A stretch of 64,000 nt of DNA from an uncultured Erythrobacter sp. (GTDB lineage Bacteria > Pseudomonadota > Alphaproteobacteria > Sphingomonadales > Sphingomonadaceae): assembly GCF_947492365.1 (NCBI RefSeq), contig NZ_CANLMB010000001.1, positions 248,001-312,000 on the forward strand. Reading direction: 5' to 3'. The number at the start of each line of letters is the position of its first letter. Positions within the stretch are counted from its first letter, which is position 1. The position numbers and the translations under genes were made by a program. Of the stretch, positions 46,335-56,529 are shown piece after piece. The notes under the pieces were generated by a model. That model was not told where the DNA came from and did no database searches. It saw nothing but the letters and a program-made list of their open reading frames with translations.

Positions 46335-47537
46335 GTGACCAACCGCGCCCCATACGCCGCCGACCCGGATGCCCATGGCGGGCGTGAGTTTGCCAATGCG
46401 GGAGCTGTTTCGCCGCTTGCAGGCGCGCCTTCTGCTGGTTCGGGCGAAACGCGCGGGCCGCGCAGCGATTTCCAGCGCGACCGTGACCGCATTATCCATT
46501 CGATGAGCTTCCGGCGGCTCAAATCCAAAACGCAGGTCTTTATTGCGCCCGATGGCGACCATTACCGCACGCGGCTAACCCACAGCCTCGAAGTCGCGCA
46601 GATCGGCCGTGTGCTGGCCCGCGCGCTCGGTCTGGATGAAGACCTCACCGAAGCGCTCTGCCTCGCGCATGACCTTGGCCATCCACCCTTCGGTCATGCC
46701 GGAGAGGCGGCCCTGTCAGAGGCGATGCAGCGCCATGGCGGCTTTGATCATAACGCGCAGGCCCTTCGCACGGTGATGCGGCTGGAAAGCCCCTATCCCG
46801 ATCACGAAGGCCTAAACCTGACATGGGACCTGCTTGAGGGGCTGGCCAAGCATAACGGGCCGGTCAGCGCTCCCAATTGGGCACTGGCAGAGCTGGACGA
46901 TGCCTTTCCGCTCAATCTTGGCACGTGGCCCTCGCTCGAAGCGCAGATTGCCGCTGTGTCTGACGATATCGCCTATGACAATCACGACATCGATGATGGA
47001 TTGCGCGCAGGTTTTCTCGAGCCTGACGATCTGCTCCAGCTCGATTTTCTCGCAGATCAGTGGCGCGCCGTCGAAAAGCGCTTTCCCAATGCCCCGCGTG
47101 ACCGCCAGCTGCGCGAGTTGGTGCGTGGGCAGATCGGGCTGATGGTGAATGATGTGCTTGAACAAACACGCGCCAATATCAAGGGCTTTTCAAGTGTCAG
47201 CGAAGTTCGCGATGCGGGGCGGCAACTGGCGGGATTTTCGCTGGAAATGACTGAACATGAGCGGACGCTCAAGCGTTTCATGTATGACAAACTTTACTAC
47301 CACCCCGAACAGGTCAGCGCGGCGGAGCGCGCCCGCGACGTGATCGCGCGGCTTTATGCAGCCTATTCACAAGATGCCTCGCTGATGCCTGACGAATGGC
47401 GCGCGCGCTTGCCCGAAAGCGACCCTGGCCGCGCCCGCGTGATCGCCGATTTCATCGCGGGAATGAGCGATTCCTACGCGATCCAATCGTGCGAGGCGAT
47501 CTATGGCGAACGGCCAATGGGATTGACTAATGTCTGA
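46335..47537 (+). CDS. dgt: dGTPase-like HD-domain phosphohydrolase
   Basis: This enzyme hydrolyses dNTPs to the nucleoside and triphosphate. The 400-residue protein has the HD motif in THSLEVAQIGRVLARALG and CLAHDLGHPPFGHAGE, with further metal residues in DDIAYDNHDIDDGL. The start is GTG 46335 with GGGGAG upstream. The N-terminal 40 residues are variable. The end overlaps the next gene by eight bases. Substrate specificity among dNTPs is unknown. Confidence 0.92.
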   Translation: MTNRAPYAADPDAHGGREFANAGAVSPLAGAPSAGSGETRGPRSDFQRDRDRIIHSMSFRRLKSKTQVFIAPDGDHYRTRLTHSLEVAQIGRVLARALGLDEDLTEALCLAHDLGHPPFGHAGEAALSEAMQRHGGFDHNAQALRTVMRLESPYPDHEGLNLTWDLLEGLAKHNGPVSAPNWALAELDDAFPLNLGTWPSLEAQIAAVSDDIAYDNHDIDDGLRAGFLEPDDLLQLDFLADQWRAVEKRFPNAPRDRQLRELVRGQIGLMVNDVLEQTRANIKGFSSVSEVRDAGRQLAGFSLEMTEHERTLKRFMYDKLYYHPEQVSAAERARDVIARLYAAYSQDASLMPDEWRARLPESDPGRARVIADFIAGMSDSYAIQSCEAIYGERPMGLTNV

Positions 47538-48255
47538 TTATGCCGGCTCGCCAAAACCCCCTGTGCGTATCGGTTTGGTCGGGGCGACCGGCCTTATCGG
47601 CAGGCGTCTGATCGAAGTCTCCAGCGCAGGCGATGAAGCCCGCATTGTCGGGATCGCACGGCGCGAAATGACCATGCCCAAGGGAGCGCGGGTCGAGATG
47701 TTTGTCGCCGAACCTGCAAAATGGGGCGAAGTGCTCGAAGCGGTCCGCCCACCTTCGCTGATCTGCGCGCTGGGCACGACATGGAAGAAAGCAGGCCGTG
47801 ATGAGGCGGCTTTTCGGGCAGTCGATCACGATCTGGTGCTGGCAACTGCGAAGGCTGCGCGCGAAGCCGGGATCGCCAATCTGGTGCTGATCAGCTCGGC
47901 GGGCGCAGATGCGAGCTCCAAGAACTTCTACCTGCGCGTCAAAGGCGAAACTGAAAACGAGCTTTCGAAACTCGGATTCAAACGGCTCGATATCCTGCGC
48001 CCCGGCCTGCTTCGCGGACGGCGTGAGGATGATATGCGGCCGATGGAAGCTCTCGCGCGCATTGCAAGCCCGCTTATCGATCCGCTGATCCCTGAAAAGT
48101 GGGGCATGTACCGGTCGGTCGATGCCGATATGGTGGCCGAGGCCGCGCTGGGTCTTGCCTTGCGCAAGGCTGCCGGACGCTTCACCCATGATAACGAGGC
48201 GATGAAGCGAGCCGCGCGCGAATGGCGGGCCAAGGCACACGATCCTGTGGAGTGA
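47530..48255 (+). CDS. NAD(P)-binding Rossmann protein (HTATIP2-like)
   Basis: The 241-residue protein has a GATGLIGRR nucleotide-binding loop near residue 18. It then shows the VDHDLVLATAKAAREAGIANLVLIS pattern of atypical SDR proteins of the HTATIP2 group. YLRVKGETENEL supplies a Tyr-X3-Lys-like pair. Substrate unknown. It overlaps dgt by eight bases and precedes the ABA4-like gene by five bases. Confidence 0.85.
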   Translation: MSDYAGSPKPPVRIGLVGATGLIGRRLIEVSSAGDEARIVGIARREMTMPKGARVEMFVAEPAKWGEVLEAVRPPSLICALGTTWKKAGRDEAAFRAVDHDLVLATAKAAREAGIANLVLISSAGADASSKNFYLRVKGETENELSKLGFKRLDILRPGLLRGRREDDMRPMEALARIASPLIDPLIPEKWGMYRSVDADMVAEAALGLALRKAAGRFTHDNEAMKRAAREWRAKAHDPVE

Positions 48256-48260
48256 CTGCG

Positions 48261-48704
48261 ATGGACTGGAATATCGTTTTTAGCGCGGCAAACATGTTTG
48301 CCATTGCGGCGTGGGCCGCGCTGATACTGCTTCCCCGATGGCCAGCGCTGCTTTCTGCGCTGCTCTACCTTGGCGTGGGATTGTTGTGCCTGCTCTACAC
48401 ATTCATCATTGGCGGTCTGCTGAGCGGCATCATTCCCGGCAGCGAAGGCGGGGATTTTTCGAGCATTGACGGTGTGCGCACTCTTTTCTCCAGCGATCCC
48501 GGCCTGACGCTCGGCTGGGTGCATTATCTTGCCTTTGACCTGTTTGTCGGCCTTTGGATCGCGCGAGATGCCGATTCCAAGGACTTCTCGAGGATTCTTC
48601 AGGCGCCTATCCTGCTGGCAACCTTCCTTTTCGGACCGGTCGGGCTGGGGATCTGGCTGTTGGTCCGTGAGCCGGCGGCGCGGCGTCAGGGGCGTTTCTC
48701 GTAA
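48261..48704 (+). CDS. ABA4-like membrane protein (DUF4281)
   Basis: The 147-residue protein has four membrane segments. The DUF4281/ABA4 motif is clear: GWVHYLAFDLFVGLWIARDA and LFGPVGLGIWLL. Plant ABA4 is needed for neoxanthin synthesis, and bacterial versions have been tied to carotenoids only by homology. Carotenoid-rich Erythrobacteraceae make a pigment link attractive but unproven. The ATG at 48261 is preferred over one inside the previous gene. Confidence 0.87.
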   Translation: MDWNIVFSAANMFAIAAWAALILLPRWPALLSALLYLGVGLLCLLYTFIIGGLLSGIIPGSEGGDFSSIDGVRTLFSSDPGLTLGWVHYLAFDLFVGLWIARDADSKDFSRILQAPILLATFLFGPVGLGIWLLVREPAARRQGRFS

Positions 48705-48740
48705 ACGCAATTCTCTAGACGGCAACTTGCTCGCGTGCTT

Positions 48741-48762
48741 AACCTGCACCCAATTACAGGTT
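48741..48762. promoter_or_regulatory. Inverted repeat before the acyl-CoA synthetase gene
   Basis: AACCTG and CAGGTT separated by ten bases lie 20 bases before the ATG. The spacing suits a TetR- or MerR-type operator. No regulator gene is adjacent. Confidence 0.3.
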
Positions 48763-48781
48763 GGCAATAGGGGCCGCGAAT

Positions 48782-50344
48782 ATGGCGAAACTGGCGCATC
48801 ACGACTTTGTCACATTTGACGAATTCCTGCCGCATTGGGCACGCGAGCGGCCCGGCGGGATTGCTCTGGAAGAGGGCGGACGCCGCACCTCCTATGCCGA
48901 TGCGGAACGGCTAAGCCGCCAGATCATCGCCTTCCTGCAATCTCATGGGGTCGCCAGTGGTGACAGGATTGCGTGGCTGGGCAAGAATTCGGACCGCTAC
49001 TTCCTGCTGCTCTATGCCGCGGCGCGGATGGGCGCGGTGATGGCGCCAATCGGGTGGAGGCTTGCCCCGCCCGAGATCGGCTACATCATTGGCGATACCG
49101 GCGCGAAGCTGGTCGTAACCGGCGATGAATTTTACGACACGGCACGCGGTGTTGCGGATGCTATGGATAACGGCCCGCATATCGTCACAGCCGATGCAAT
49201 GATGGGCGAAGTGAGTGCGCTTGAGCCTGCCGCCTACGAAGCTGTTGATCCCGACGCGCCAGTTTTGCAGCTTTATACCTCAGGCACGACTGGCAATCCC
49301 AAGGGCGTGCAGCTGTCCAATCGCAACCTCTTTAGCCTGCGCAAGCCGGGGCTGGACGAGCAGATGCCTTGGCAAAATCTTGATGCCGACGATTGCATCC
49401 TGATGGTCATGCCCTGCGCGCATATTGGCGGCACCGGCTCCGCGCCCAACGGCGTCGCCAACGGCATTCGCATTCTGATCCAACCCGAATTTACTCCCGT
49501 TGGTGTGCTTGAAGCGATCGAGGGTGGGGCGACGATCCTGTTCCTTGTCCCCGCTGCGATCCAGATGGTGGTGCAGCACCCACGCGCGGCTGAGACGGAC
49601 TTCTCCAACCTGCGCTACATGATGTACGGCGCTGCTCCGATGCCGTTGGAACTGCTCAAGCAAGCGGTCGGCACCATGCCGCAAACCGGCTTCCTGCAGG
49701 TTTATGGAATGACCGAGACAACGGGCACCGTATCGCTCCTCCCACCCGAAGATCACGACCTTGCCGGCAATGAGCGAATGCGCTCTGCGGGTAAGGCGGT
49801 TCCGGGGGTCGAGATCGAAATTCGCGGCTCCGACAACAGCGAATGCCCGCGCGGCGAGATTGGTGAGATTTGCATCAAATCACCCTCGAACACAGCGGGT
49901 TACTGGAAACTGCCCGAGGCAACTTCGAGCACGATTGACGCAGATGGCTGGCTCCATACCGGCGATGCGGGGATCATGGATGCAGACGGCTATGTCTATA
50001 TCCAGGACCGCATCAAGGACATGATCATCTCGGGCGGCGAGAACGTCTATCCCGCTGAAGTCGAGAACGCGATTTTCGGTCATCCGGCAGTCGCCGAGGT
50101 GGCAGTCATTGGCATCCCGTCCGAGCGCTGGGGTGAAGAGGTCAAGGCCTGCATCGTGTGCAAGCCGGGTGAGACAATCGATGCGGGTGAATTGATCGCC
50201 TATACGCGCGAGCGGATTGCGCCGTTCAAGGTTCCCAAGAGCGTCGATCTGATCCCCGAAATGCCGCGCAATGCATCCGGCAAGATCCTGCGGCGTCAAT
50301 TGCGCGCACCCTATTGGGAAGGGCAGGACCGGCAGGTTTCCTGA
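48782..50344 (+). CDS. Fatty acyl-CoA synthetase-like AMP-dependent ligase
   Basis: The 520-residue protein activates a carboxylic acid with ATP and coenzyme A. It has the P-loop-like LQLYTSGTTGNPKGVQLSN (motif A1), YGMTETTG, DGWLHTGDAGIMD and the C-terminal PRNASGKILRRQL with the catalytic Lys. An entire small C-terminal domain (DMIISGGENVYPAEVE) is present. It is likely a medium/long-chain or aromatic acyl-CoA synthetase. Substrate unknown. Confidence 0.93.
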   Translation: MAKLAHHDFVTFDEFLPHWARERPGGIALEEGGRRTSYADAERLSRQIIAFLQSHGVASGDRIAWLGKNSDRYFLLLYAAARMGAVMAPIGWRLAPPEIGYIIGDTGAKLVVTGDEFYDTARGVADAMDNGPHIVTADAMMGEVSALEPAAYEAVDPDAPVLQLYTSGTTGNPKGVQLSNRNLFSLRKPGLDEQMPWQNLDADDCILMVMPCAHIGGTGSAPNGVANGIRILIQPEFTPVGVLEAIEGGATILFLVPAAIQMVVQHPRAAETDFSNLRYMMYGAAPMPLELLKQAVGTMPQTGFLQVYGMTETTGTVSLLPPEDHDLAGNERMRSAGKAVPGVEIEIRGSDNSECPRGEIGEICIKSPSNTAGYWKLPEATSSTIDADGWLHTGDAGIMDADGYVYIQDRIKDMIISGGENVYPAEVENAIFGHPAVAEVAVIGIPSERWGEEVKACIVCKPGETIDAGELIAYTRERIAPFKVPKSVDLIPEMPRNASGKILRRQLRAPYWEGQDRQVS

Positions 50345-50373
50345 TAGGGAACCTTGCTGGCTGCAACTAATCC

Positions 50374-51009
50374 ATGGCCTATCTTGAGGAAGCCAAAGGC
50401 GCGAAGAGGCACGCACCTGCTGCTCTGCGCAATCGCGAGCCCATTCTTGGCATTCTGAAGCAAGAATTGCCCGAATGGGGGTTGGTTCTAGAATTGGCGA
50501 GCGGATCGGGCGAGCATGCGCTCTATTTTGCCGAGCATATGCGCGGGCTGGAATGGCAGCCGAGCGATCCTGACCCGCAGGCGCTTGCCTCTATTGCGGC
50601 GTATCACGCTGATTATAATGGAGAAGGCGGGGGCGTAAATCTGCGCAAGCCGCTGCAGTTGGATGCAGCCTCGCCAAACTGGCCGGTGGAGCGTGCTGAT
50701 GCAATTTTGTGCATCAACATGGTCCATATCAGCCCTTGGGAGGCGACTGCCGGGCTCTTCCGCGGCGCTGCTCAAATCCTGAGCGGCAAGAATTTGCCGC
50801 TTGTGCTTTACGGCCCGTATTTTGAGCAACAGGTTGAGCCCGCACCGTCAAACTTGCAATTCGACGCCAGCCTTCGCGCTCGCGATCCGCGCTGGGGAAT
50901 CCGCGATGCTGAAAAAGTGGACACGCTCGCAAGCGAGCACGGTTTCACCCGCAGCGCCCGGTACGAAATGCCTGCTAACAACCTGATGCTGGTTTACCGG
51001 ACAGCCTGA
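50374..51009 (+). CDS. DUF938 methyltransferase-like protein
   Basis: The 211-residue protein shows the DUF938 pattern: HAPAALRNREPILGIL, LVLELASGSGEHALYFA (SAM-binding loop), EWQPSDPDP and AILCINMVHISPWEAT. A class I SAM methyltransferase fold is expected. The substrate is unknown. Its 3' end overlaps the convergent entericidin gene by 16 bases (50994-51009), a notable but natural compaction. Confidence 0.88.
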   Translation: MAYLEEAKGAKRHAPAALRNREPILGILKQELPEWGLVLELASGSGEHALYFAEHMRGLEWQPSDPDPQALASIAAYHADYNGEGGGVNLRKPLQLDAASPNWPVERADAILCINMVHISPWEATAGLFRGAAQILSGKNLPLVLYGPYFEQQVEPAPSNLQFDASLRARDPRWGIRDAEKVDTLASEHGFTRSARYEMPANNLMLVYRTA

Positions 51010-51167
51010 GCGTCCTGTTCGCCCGTTTCAGGCGCGTAGCTGATGACTTCCTCGCCTTCGCGGCCCACCGATTCAATGTCGCGGCCTAGCCCCTGAACGG
51101 TGTTGCACGCAGTGGCGCTCAGCGTGAGAGCGGCCAGAGCGCTCACGAAAATCGTCTTGCGGATCAT
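50994..51167 (-). CDS. Entericidin A/B family lipoprotein
   Basis: The 57-residue product has a signal peptide with lipobox (LTLSATAC) and the family motif NTVQGLGRDIESVGREG. Entericidins are small membrane lipoproteins linked to stress and toxin-antidote behaviour in enterobacteria; the role here is unknown. The ATG at 51167 has GGAAAC upstream. No paired second entericidin gene is seen. It is followed upstream by a DMT transporter on the same strand. Confidence 0.85.
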   Translation of the reverse strand: MIRKTIFVSALAALTLSATACNTVQGLGRDIESVGREGEEVISYAPETGEQDAQAVR

Positions 51168-51203
51168 GGTGTTTCCTTTCTGCATATTACGCACATAGCG
51201 CAT

Positions 51204-52130
51204 TTAAGGCTGAACAGTCTCTGTCTTTTGGCGCGCCACCGCCAGTTGACGCTCGCGCCATGCGATGAGCAGCCCCGCACCGATGATAAGCGGAGCGCCG
51301 ATCCACAAAGTCGCGGGCGGCGTGCGATCAAAAATGGTCCAGCCATACCATGTCGCCCAGAGCAGGCTGGTGTAATCCATCAGCAGAATCACTCCCGCTG
51401 ACCCGAATCTAAGCGATGATGTGAGCAAAATTTGGGCAAGCGCACCGGCAACCGCTATTGCGATGATGATCGCCCATGTCTCGGCGTCATGCGGCTGGAT
51501 GACGAAGGGTAGTGCAAGCGCCATGACTGGCGTTGTCAGCAGCACGAACCAGAAAACGATCGACCAAGGCGTCTCGGTCTTGTTCAGATCCTGAACCTGA
51601 AAGCTGATGACGGAGACCAGAAAAGCGGCAACGAGCCCCACTGCCGCCCCGAACGGATTGATTGAGCCTGCATCGCCCAATCCGAAGGCAGGCTGTGTCA
51701 GAAACAGCACTCCGGCAAAGCCAAGCGCGACCGCGCCCCAGCGGTATTTGCCGATTTTCTCACCGAACAGGATTACGGAAAGCAGCACTGCGAAGAACGG
51801 CGCGGTGAAACTGATTGCGGTTGCCTCAGCCAGCGGCAACAACATGACTGCCCCGTATACGAAAAACATGCCTGCGATGCCGAATATTGCGCGGCGGGCA
51901 TGCGCACCCACCCGCTGTGTCCGCACGCTTGCCAGCTTACCTAGGATTGCAAGCGTCAAGACGACGAGAGCGAGCGTTATGGCCTGCCGCCAGAACACCA
52001 ATTCGGCCAGATGTACGCCGCGCTCGCCCGCGAGTTTCACAAGCATGGACATTGTCGCAAAAACCACGGCTGTCATGAGCCGAATGGCGAGTGCCAAAAA
52101 TGGGCGGGGGCGGGCGACGGAGCCATCCAT
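51204..52130 (-). CDS. EamA/DMT family transporter
   Basis: This 308-residue inner-membrane protein has about ten membrane segments in two EamA repeats (the first contains LPLAEATAISFTAPFFAVLL, the second AGALAQILLTSSLRFGSAG). The substrate cannot be inferred from sequence; DMT exporters move amino acids, nucleotides or drugs. It lies 36 bases upstream of the entericidin gene on the same strand. A second, related transporter is at 62807 (plus strand), but the two are not close copies. Confidence 0.9.
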   Translation of the reverse strand: MDGSVARPRPFLALAIRLMTAVVFATMSMLVKLAGERGVHLAELVFWRQAITLALVVLTLAILGKLASVRTQRVGAHARRAIFGIAGMFFVYGAVMLLPLAEATAISFTAPFFAVLLSVILFGEKIGKYRWGAVALGFAGVLFLTQPAFGLGDAGSINPFGAAVGLVAAFLVSVISFQVQDLNKTETPWSIVFWFVLLTTPVMALALPFVIQPHDAETWAIIIAIAVAGALAQILLTSSLRFGSAGVILLMDYTSLLWATWYGWTIFDRTPPATLWIGAPLIIGAGLLIAWRERQLAVARQKTETVQP

Positions 52131-52195
52131 TTGGCGGGCTTTAGAGGCGATGCGGGTTTGCGCAAGCCCGACTGCGCACTACATGGTGGCGCATC

Positions 52196-52438
52196 ATGGA
52201 ATTGCTCCGCCAACTTGCCTTTGCCAGCGACGCTGTGTGGCTTGCTATTGCAGGCCTTTCCTGTTGGCTTTTCGCCGGGTTTTGTCTGGTGATGGAGCGC
52301 CTGCGCAATCACCGCCGCTCGGTCGAACGGCTTGAGAAGGTCGGCTGGGTGCCATGGACGCCGCTATTCTTGGCGAGCGCGGTTATCGGAGGCGGCTTCC
52401 TCGTGACGAGCCTGCCAGTTGTATTGGGGAATTTGTGA
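52196..52438 (+). CDS. Small two-helix membrane protein
   Basis: The 80-residue product has two membrane segments (VWLAIAGLSCWLFAGFCLVM and FLASAVIGGGFLVTSLPVVL) separated by a basic loop with VERLEKVGW. The sequence is not recognised. It is divergent from the DMT transporter gene with 65 bases between. The stop is followed after about ten bases by a palindromic repeat pair. Confidence 0.6.
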   Translation: MELLRQLAFASDAVWLAIAGLSCWLFAGFCLVMERLRNHRRSVERLEKVGWVPWTPLFLASAVIGGGFLVTSLPVVLGNL

Positions 52439-52447
52439 TCCGCTGAT

Positions 52448-52510
52448 CTCCTGCGAAAGCAGGAGTCCAGTTGGGACTGTCGCGATCTGGTTTCCTGCTT
52501 TCGCAGGAAA
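52448..52510. repeat. Pair of 16-bp palindromes with GAAA/TTTC loops
   Basis: CTCCTGC-GAAA-GCAGGAG (52448-52465) and TTTCCTGC-TTTC-GCAGGAAA (52491-52510) are reverse complements at their cores. In RNA the first has a GNRA-type tetraloop. They lie between two convergent genes and may serve as a bidirectional terminator or a REP-like element. Confidence 0.7.
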
Positions 52511-52518
52511 TCACAAAG

Positions 52519-54054
<1,536 letters not shown>

Positions 54055-54439
54055 TACCAAGCCCCCAAGGCCGTATCAAAATCCATGCACCTGATCGCGC
54101 TTTATCGCGAACGGCGCCTCTCGAAGTTTGGTGAATAAATCGGAAACCTTAATTTTTCCCCAAAATCGGGTGGGCGAAATGGCATGATCTCGCCGCAAGA
54201 GCGCGCTTACGCACCTTAGCAAGCTGCGATAATCATTATGTAAACTGTTGTATCGGTGATTGGACGGGTGTTTCGAGCGCGAACTGGGCCGGGCGAGGGC
54301 TGCGAAACTTGCGAGTGGAAACTTTTCTCACCCTCAATCGCGCTGGCCAGATCGGCCTGCTAGGGCTGCGGCAGGCCCTCACCGGCTGGAACGCAGCGCA
54401 AGCGGATTGGCGCCGCTTTGGGGAAGATCGAGCACACCA
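54055..54439. other. Divergent intergenic region between cpaF and flippase
   Basis: This 385-base region has A/T-rich blocks at about 54140-54165 and 54225-54250, suited to promoters for both directions. An open stretch in another frame at 54303-54440 reads like protein but has no start and ends in the flippase gene. I see no further element. Confidence 0.4.
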
Positions 54440-55723
54440 ATGCACAAACTGTTTGGCGCTTGGAGCAAACTGGTCAGCGGCAACGCAGCCAACGGGGTGT
54501 TGCAGCTGGCAATTTTTGCGATTGCCGCGCAGGCGCTTGAGCTCGCAGCGCTCGGGATTCTCATTTTGATTCAAGCCTATGTCCGTGTGGTCGACGGCGT
54601 GTTCAACTTTCAGTCGGTCAATGTGCTCACCCGTTTCCTTGCCGAAGCGCAGGAAGCGGGTGACGACGCAAAGCTGCGCGGATTGGTGAAAGCCGGGCTG
54701 AGCATTGATTTTGGCACGGCGGTGCTGGCGGTGATTGTTGCCGTGCTCGGCTTACCACTGATCGCCCCGATTATCGGGATTGAGGACGCTTGGCTGCCGC
54801 TAGCAGCGGCCTATTGCCTCGTCATTTCCACCCGCGCTTTCGGAGCGATCGAGGCAAGCCTGCGCTGCTTTGACCGGTTCGGCGCAATCGGCCTTCGGCC
54901 TGTGGTGACTTCCTTGGCAATTCTGGCCGGCTCGCTGTTTGCGTGGGTAAGCGGAGGCGATGCGCAGATGTTTCTGTGGGCGTGGCTGATTGGAGAGGCG
55001 CTTGCCAATATCGTCTTTCTCCTCTGGGCGATTGTTTCGCTGCGAGCGGACGGGGTGGGAGAAATCCGCTCGGCCAATGCGCGCGAGGCCATCGCGTCCT
55101 CGCAGGGTTTCTGGCCGATCCTTTGGCAGACCAATGCGACTTTCGGAATTCGTATGTTGAGCCAAGAGGGTGATGTCATCGTGGCTGGCGCGGTGCTCGG
55201 CCCGGCAGCCGCTGGCCTGCTGCGCGCCGCCAAGAACCTCGCCAATCTGGTCGGTCAGCTGGGGCGGCCGCTTCAGCAAGTGGCAAGCGCACCGATCTCA
55301 CGCTTTGCCGCAAGAGGAGAGAGGCAGCAGGCCCTGTCCTATGCCGCGAAGATTGCCGGGCTGGCTTGCGCTGCGGGTCTGGCGCTGGCGGCGATCATGT
55401 ATGTGCTGGCAGAGCCTGTCCTCACAATCGCTTTTGGTAGCGAATTCGCCGCGGCGGCGACCATCACGATCATCCTGTTCGCCGCGCGCGGGCTCTATCT
55501 TTCAGGCGTAACCCTGATGCCCCTGCTGATTGCCTATGGGCAAGGGGGGCGCTTCTTGGGGTCTGTTATTGCGGGAACAGCCGCGTTCTTTATCGTTCTG
55601 GGATCGACGATCGGGAGCTGGGGCCTGATCGGGATCGGCTTTGCCCATATCGCTTTCGAGCTGGTCTGGTCAGCCTATGGCTGGGTTACAGCCCGGATCG
55701 TCTCGCAGCAGGAAGGCGCTTAG
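54440..55723 (+). CDS. Oligosaccharide flippase-like membrane protein
   Basis: The 427-residue inner-membrane protein has about twelve membrane segments of the MATE/Wzx superfamily. FQSVNVLTRFLAEAQEAGDD near the N-terminus and SQEGDVIVAGAVLGPAAAG in the middle are typical. It probably flips lipid-linked polysaccharide units. The ATG at 54440 is preferred; the open frame upstream lacks family similarity. It is convergent with the methyltransferase gene, whose stop overlaps its own by three bases. Confidence 0.88.
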   Translation: MHKLFGAWSKLVSGNAANGVLQLAIFAIAAQALELAALGILILIQAYVRVVDGVFNFQSVNVLTRFLAEAQEAGDDAKLRGLVKAGLSIDFGTAVLAVIVAVLGLPLIAPIIGIEDAWLPLAAAYCLVISTRAFGAIEASLRCFDRFGAIGLRPVVTSLAILAGSLFAWVSGGDAQMFLWAWLIGEALANIVFLLWAIVSLRADGVGEIRSANAREAIASSQGFWPILWQTNATFGIRMLSQEGDVIVAGAVLGPAAAGLLRAAKNLANLVGQLGRPLQQVASAPISRFAARGERQQALSYAAKIAGLACAAGLALAAIMYVLAEPVLTIAFGSEFAAAATITIILFAARGLYLSGVTLMPLLIAYGQGGRFLGSVIAGTAAFFIVLGSTIGSWGLIGIGFAHIAFELVWSAYGWVTARIVSQQEGA

Positions 55724-56454
55724 GCGCGGCCAAAGACCTGCTTTACCTTGCGCGAGATTGCCCGCGCGGGTTGGGCGGCCTCTGCGTGCAGATATTGGTC
55801 GGGATGGACCAGGTCGAGCATGGCAGGTGCACCAAATCCCTGCGCAGCAAGTTTGGCAGCCGCATCGGAACCTTCGCGCGCATAGACCAGCATGTTCTGG
55901 CGATACCAGAACGCGATGTCCCCATCGGCCCAGATCATCGGGCGCAGCGGATCGAAGGCGGTAAAGCCCTGCGCGCCGAAATGCTCGGCCCAATAGCTCT
56001 GCCATTGTTCGTTGATGTGGCCAGTGCCGCCTTGCATCGGGATCGCGGCAGAAAACAGCACGCAGTCGCCCAGCGCGCACAAATCGGCGACAAAGGCGGC
56101 TGCGCGGTTGGGTGCGAGATGTTCGGCCACTTCGAGCGAGATCACGAGGTCATATCGGCGATCCATTGCAACCTTGTCTTCAAGGTTCTGAAAGCTCACC
56201 TGCTCTTCTGCGAGGACGAGGTTCGCGGTCTTGGCCCATGGCCCTTCAAAGCCCTGAACATGTTCGATCCCGACCTCTTGCGCAGCGGCGAGCCACGTGC
56301 CCACGCCGCAGCCCACGTCGCAGGCGCTTTCCGGATCGATCCACTCTTTGAGTTTGCCAAGGACCAGACGAGCCGAAGCGCGGGTGCGCGCATCGCGGTC
56401 TGCATGAAAGTCGGTTCCGTATAGGGAATCGGGGGATTTGGCTGTGCTCGACAT
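55720..56454 (-). CDS. Class I SAM-dependent methyltransferase
   Basis: The 244-residue protein has the SAM-binding motif CDVGCGVGTWLAAAQEVG and the acidic and motif-IV regions (FEGPW, DLVISLEVAEHLAP). The later GGTGHINEQWQSYWAEHFG is typical of methyltransferases in polysaccharide clusters. It could methylate a sugar or a capped glycan. It is convergent with the flippase gene. Confidence 0.87.
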   Translation of the reverse strand: MSSTAKSPDSLYGTDFHADRDARTRASARLVLGKLKEWIDPESACDVGCGVGTWLAAAQEVGIEHVQGFEGPWAKTANLVLAEEQVSFQNLEDKVAMDRRYDLVISLEVAEHLAPNRAAAFVADLCALGDCVLFSAAIPMQGGTGHINEQWQSYWAEHFGAQGFTAFDPLRPMIWADGDIAFWYRQNMLVYAREGSDAAAKLAAQGFGAPAMLDLVHPDQYLHAEAAQPARAISRKVKQVFGRA

Positions 56455-56529
56455 GTTGGTTCGACCGGGTCCTTTGTATGCGTCAGCAGCATTTAGGAAA
56501 TCTTGGTAAATGGCGAGTTAAAGAGGCCC

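Noticed and set aside
54309..54569. Protein-like open frame before and into the flippase gene
   Set aside because: It reads plausibly for about 40 residues, but has no start with a ribosome binding site, then runs out of frame inside the flippase. It may be a relic; I cannot support a gene.
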